DNA of 64,000 bases from positions 372,001 to 436,000 of the forward strand of contig NZ_FRCN01000002.1 in NCBI RefSeq assembly GCF_900142925.1. The letters are read 5' to 3'. Made by a program: the position numbers and the translations under genes. Positions 63,194-64,000 of this stretch are shown piece after piece. This DNA comes from Chitinophaga sp. CF418. GTDB lineage: Bacteria > Bacteroidota > Bacteroidia > Chitinophagales > Chitinophagaceae. How positions within the stretch are numbered: position 1 is the stretch's first letter; every line of letters starts with the position of its first letter. Under the pieces are notes generated by a model, which saw nothing but the letters and a program-made list of their open reading frames with translations, was not told where the DNA came from and ran no database searches.

Positions 63194-64000
63194 ATGAAAA
63201 AGATTCTTATCTGGGGCACACTGACCATTGCAGCTGTTGTATTGATCATGTGGAAACTGGGCGCCAATAAAAAGGAAAATGAAGCCAAAACGGAATTTGT
63301 GAAGAAGAGTAACGCCGGCGATGTGCCCGTATTGGTAGAAAAGGTAGCAAAATCAGATTTTTCACAGGGCTTTCAGTCCAACGGTAACTTCACTCCTGTA
63401 CGTGAACTGACTTATCTGGCGGAAACTGCCGGCCGTATCAATAAACTGCTGGTAGATGAAGGTAGTGTTGTACATGAGGGACAGATAATAGCGCATGTAG
63501 ATGGCGAAATACTGGGTACTGATCTCTCTGCCGCCAAAACCAACCTGGAACAAATGAGAGTAGATAAAGAAAGATATGAAGCTGCTTTTAAAACAGGTGG
63601 TGTAACTAAGAAACAGGTGGATGATGTAACCCTGCAGTATGAACTCCAGAAAACAAAAGTTGAAGCCGCAAGCCGTCGTGTAGGTGATACTTATATCAAA
63701 GCTCCTATCAGTGGTGTGATCAACAAAAAATATATAGAGCAGGGTGCTTATCTCTCCGTGGGCAATAAGATGTTTGATATCGTAGATGTATCCCGCCTGA
63801 AACTGGCGGTATCTGTACCGGAATTTCAGGTGGTGAACCTGAAAGAAGGCGACAAAGTGAAAGTAACATCCAACGTGTTCCCTGAAATGAACTATGAGGG
63901 CCGTGTAACTTTCATTGCTGCCAAAGGTGACAATACGTTGAACTACCCAGTGGAAATGGAAGTGCTGAATAACACCGGTAAGCAACTGAGAGCCGGTATG
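63194..64000 (+). CDS. RND efflux periplasmic adaptor subunit (3' end outside window)
   Basis: Membrane-fusion (HlyD/AcrA-like) protein. The frame is open from ATG 63194 to the right edge (269 codons). It shows a signal-anchor helix (residues 3-21), the lipoyl half-motif ETAGRINKLLVDEGSVVHEGQIIAHVDGE, a coiled hairpin and the second half YIKAPISGVINKKYIEQGAYLSVGNKMFDIVD. A beta-barrel segment follows. The RND pump should lie just beyond the window. Confidence 0.92.
   Translation, partial: MKKILIWGTLTIAAVVLIMWKLGANKKENEAKTEFVKKSNAGDVPVLVEKVAKSDFSQGFQSNGNFTPVRELTYLAETAGRINKLLVDEGSVVHEGQIIAHVDGEILGTDLSAAKTNLEQMRVDKERYEAAFKTGGVTKKQVDDVTLQYELQKTKVEAASRRVGDTYIKAPISGVINKKYIEQGAYLSVGNKMFDIVDVSRLKLAVSVPEFQVVNLKEGDKVKVTSNVFPEMNYEGRVTFIAAKGDNTLNYPVEMEVLNNTGKQLRAGM

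Overview
The window reads as chromosome of a Bacteroidota bacterium, most likely of the Chitinophagaceae (Chitinophaga-like). The evidence is a SusC/SusD pair, the gliding lipoprotein GldH, BatD/BatE, DUF4834, a long Bacteroidota-type PurF, a tRNA gene without an encoded CCA end, and many promoters of the TAnnTTTG (-7) type lying very close to start codons in place of Shine-Dalgarno leaders. No rRNA, CRISPR array, prophage or insertion sequence was seen. Most of the window is core housekeeping. Non-coding palindromes and short-period repeats are concentrated in a few spacers (4.0-4.35, 37.1, 45.2-45.6 and 59.6-60.5 kb).

Layout. 0-5.1 kb, minus strand: a cbb3 oxidase cluster (ccoN cut by the left edge, ccoS, the copper ATPase ccoI) and a cysteine-bearing Crp/Fnr regulator. 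5.2-10.9 kb, plus: an RsuA-family pseudouridine synthase, yicC, gldH overlapping a sensor kinase, its OmpR-type regulator, then a LytS-like kinase with a degraded ATP site and a LytTR regulator. 11-13.8 kb, minus: batD-batE. 13.9-18.6 kb: an SDR, yjjG, and a minus-strand membrane/lipid run (CPBP protease, DUF2007, cdsA, psd, a small CC-repeat secreted protein). 18.6-25.7 kb: dusB, a NUMOD4/HNH-like protein with a C-terminal helix-turn-helix, a Dna2-like nuclease-helicase, a secreted nuclease, proC and a SixA phosphatase. 25.9-34.9 kb, minus: purF, surA and the operon rimP-nusA-infB, whose leader carries a terminator-like hairpin touching the rimP start codon.

35-40.4 kb: overlapping DUF2752 and TM2 membrane genes, DUF4834, a HAD phosphatase, a tRNA with a CAT anticodon and an odd T-loop, a divergent qorB-like/HxlR pair with a palindrome at the promoter, tmk and map. 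40.4-48 kb: susD and susC without adjacent hydrolases, a phytase-like lipoprotein, and two small stress-type genes. 48.1-54.3 kb, minus: a TPP-riboswitch operon thiS-thiC-tenI-thiD-thiE-thiG-thiH with no thiF. 54.4-59.6 kb: a lipocalin-like lipoprotein, a sterol-desaturase-family enzyme, dnaN, a PLP aminotransferase and a Tyr/His-rich secreted protein. 59.6-60.5 kb is a non-coding stretch with two long hairpins. 60.5-64 kb, plus: two consecutive TetR regulators, a TolC-type channel and an RND adaptor cut by the right edge.

No single locus stands out as a complete unknown system. The best leads are the 59.6-60.5 kb palindromes, the 11-bp-period repeat arrays near 4.1 and 4.3 kb, the rimP leader hairpin, the unusual tRNA T-loop, the CC-repeat secreted protein, the HNH-HTH protein and the ATP-site-degraded LytS-like kinase. 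All calls come from reading the sequence and from family knowledge; no database search was run.
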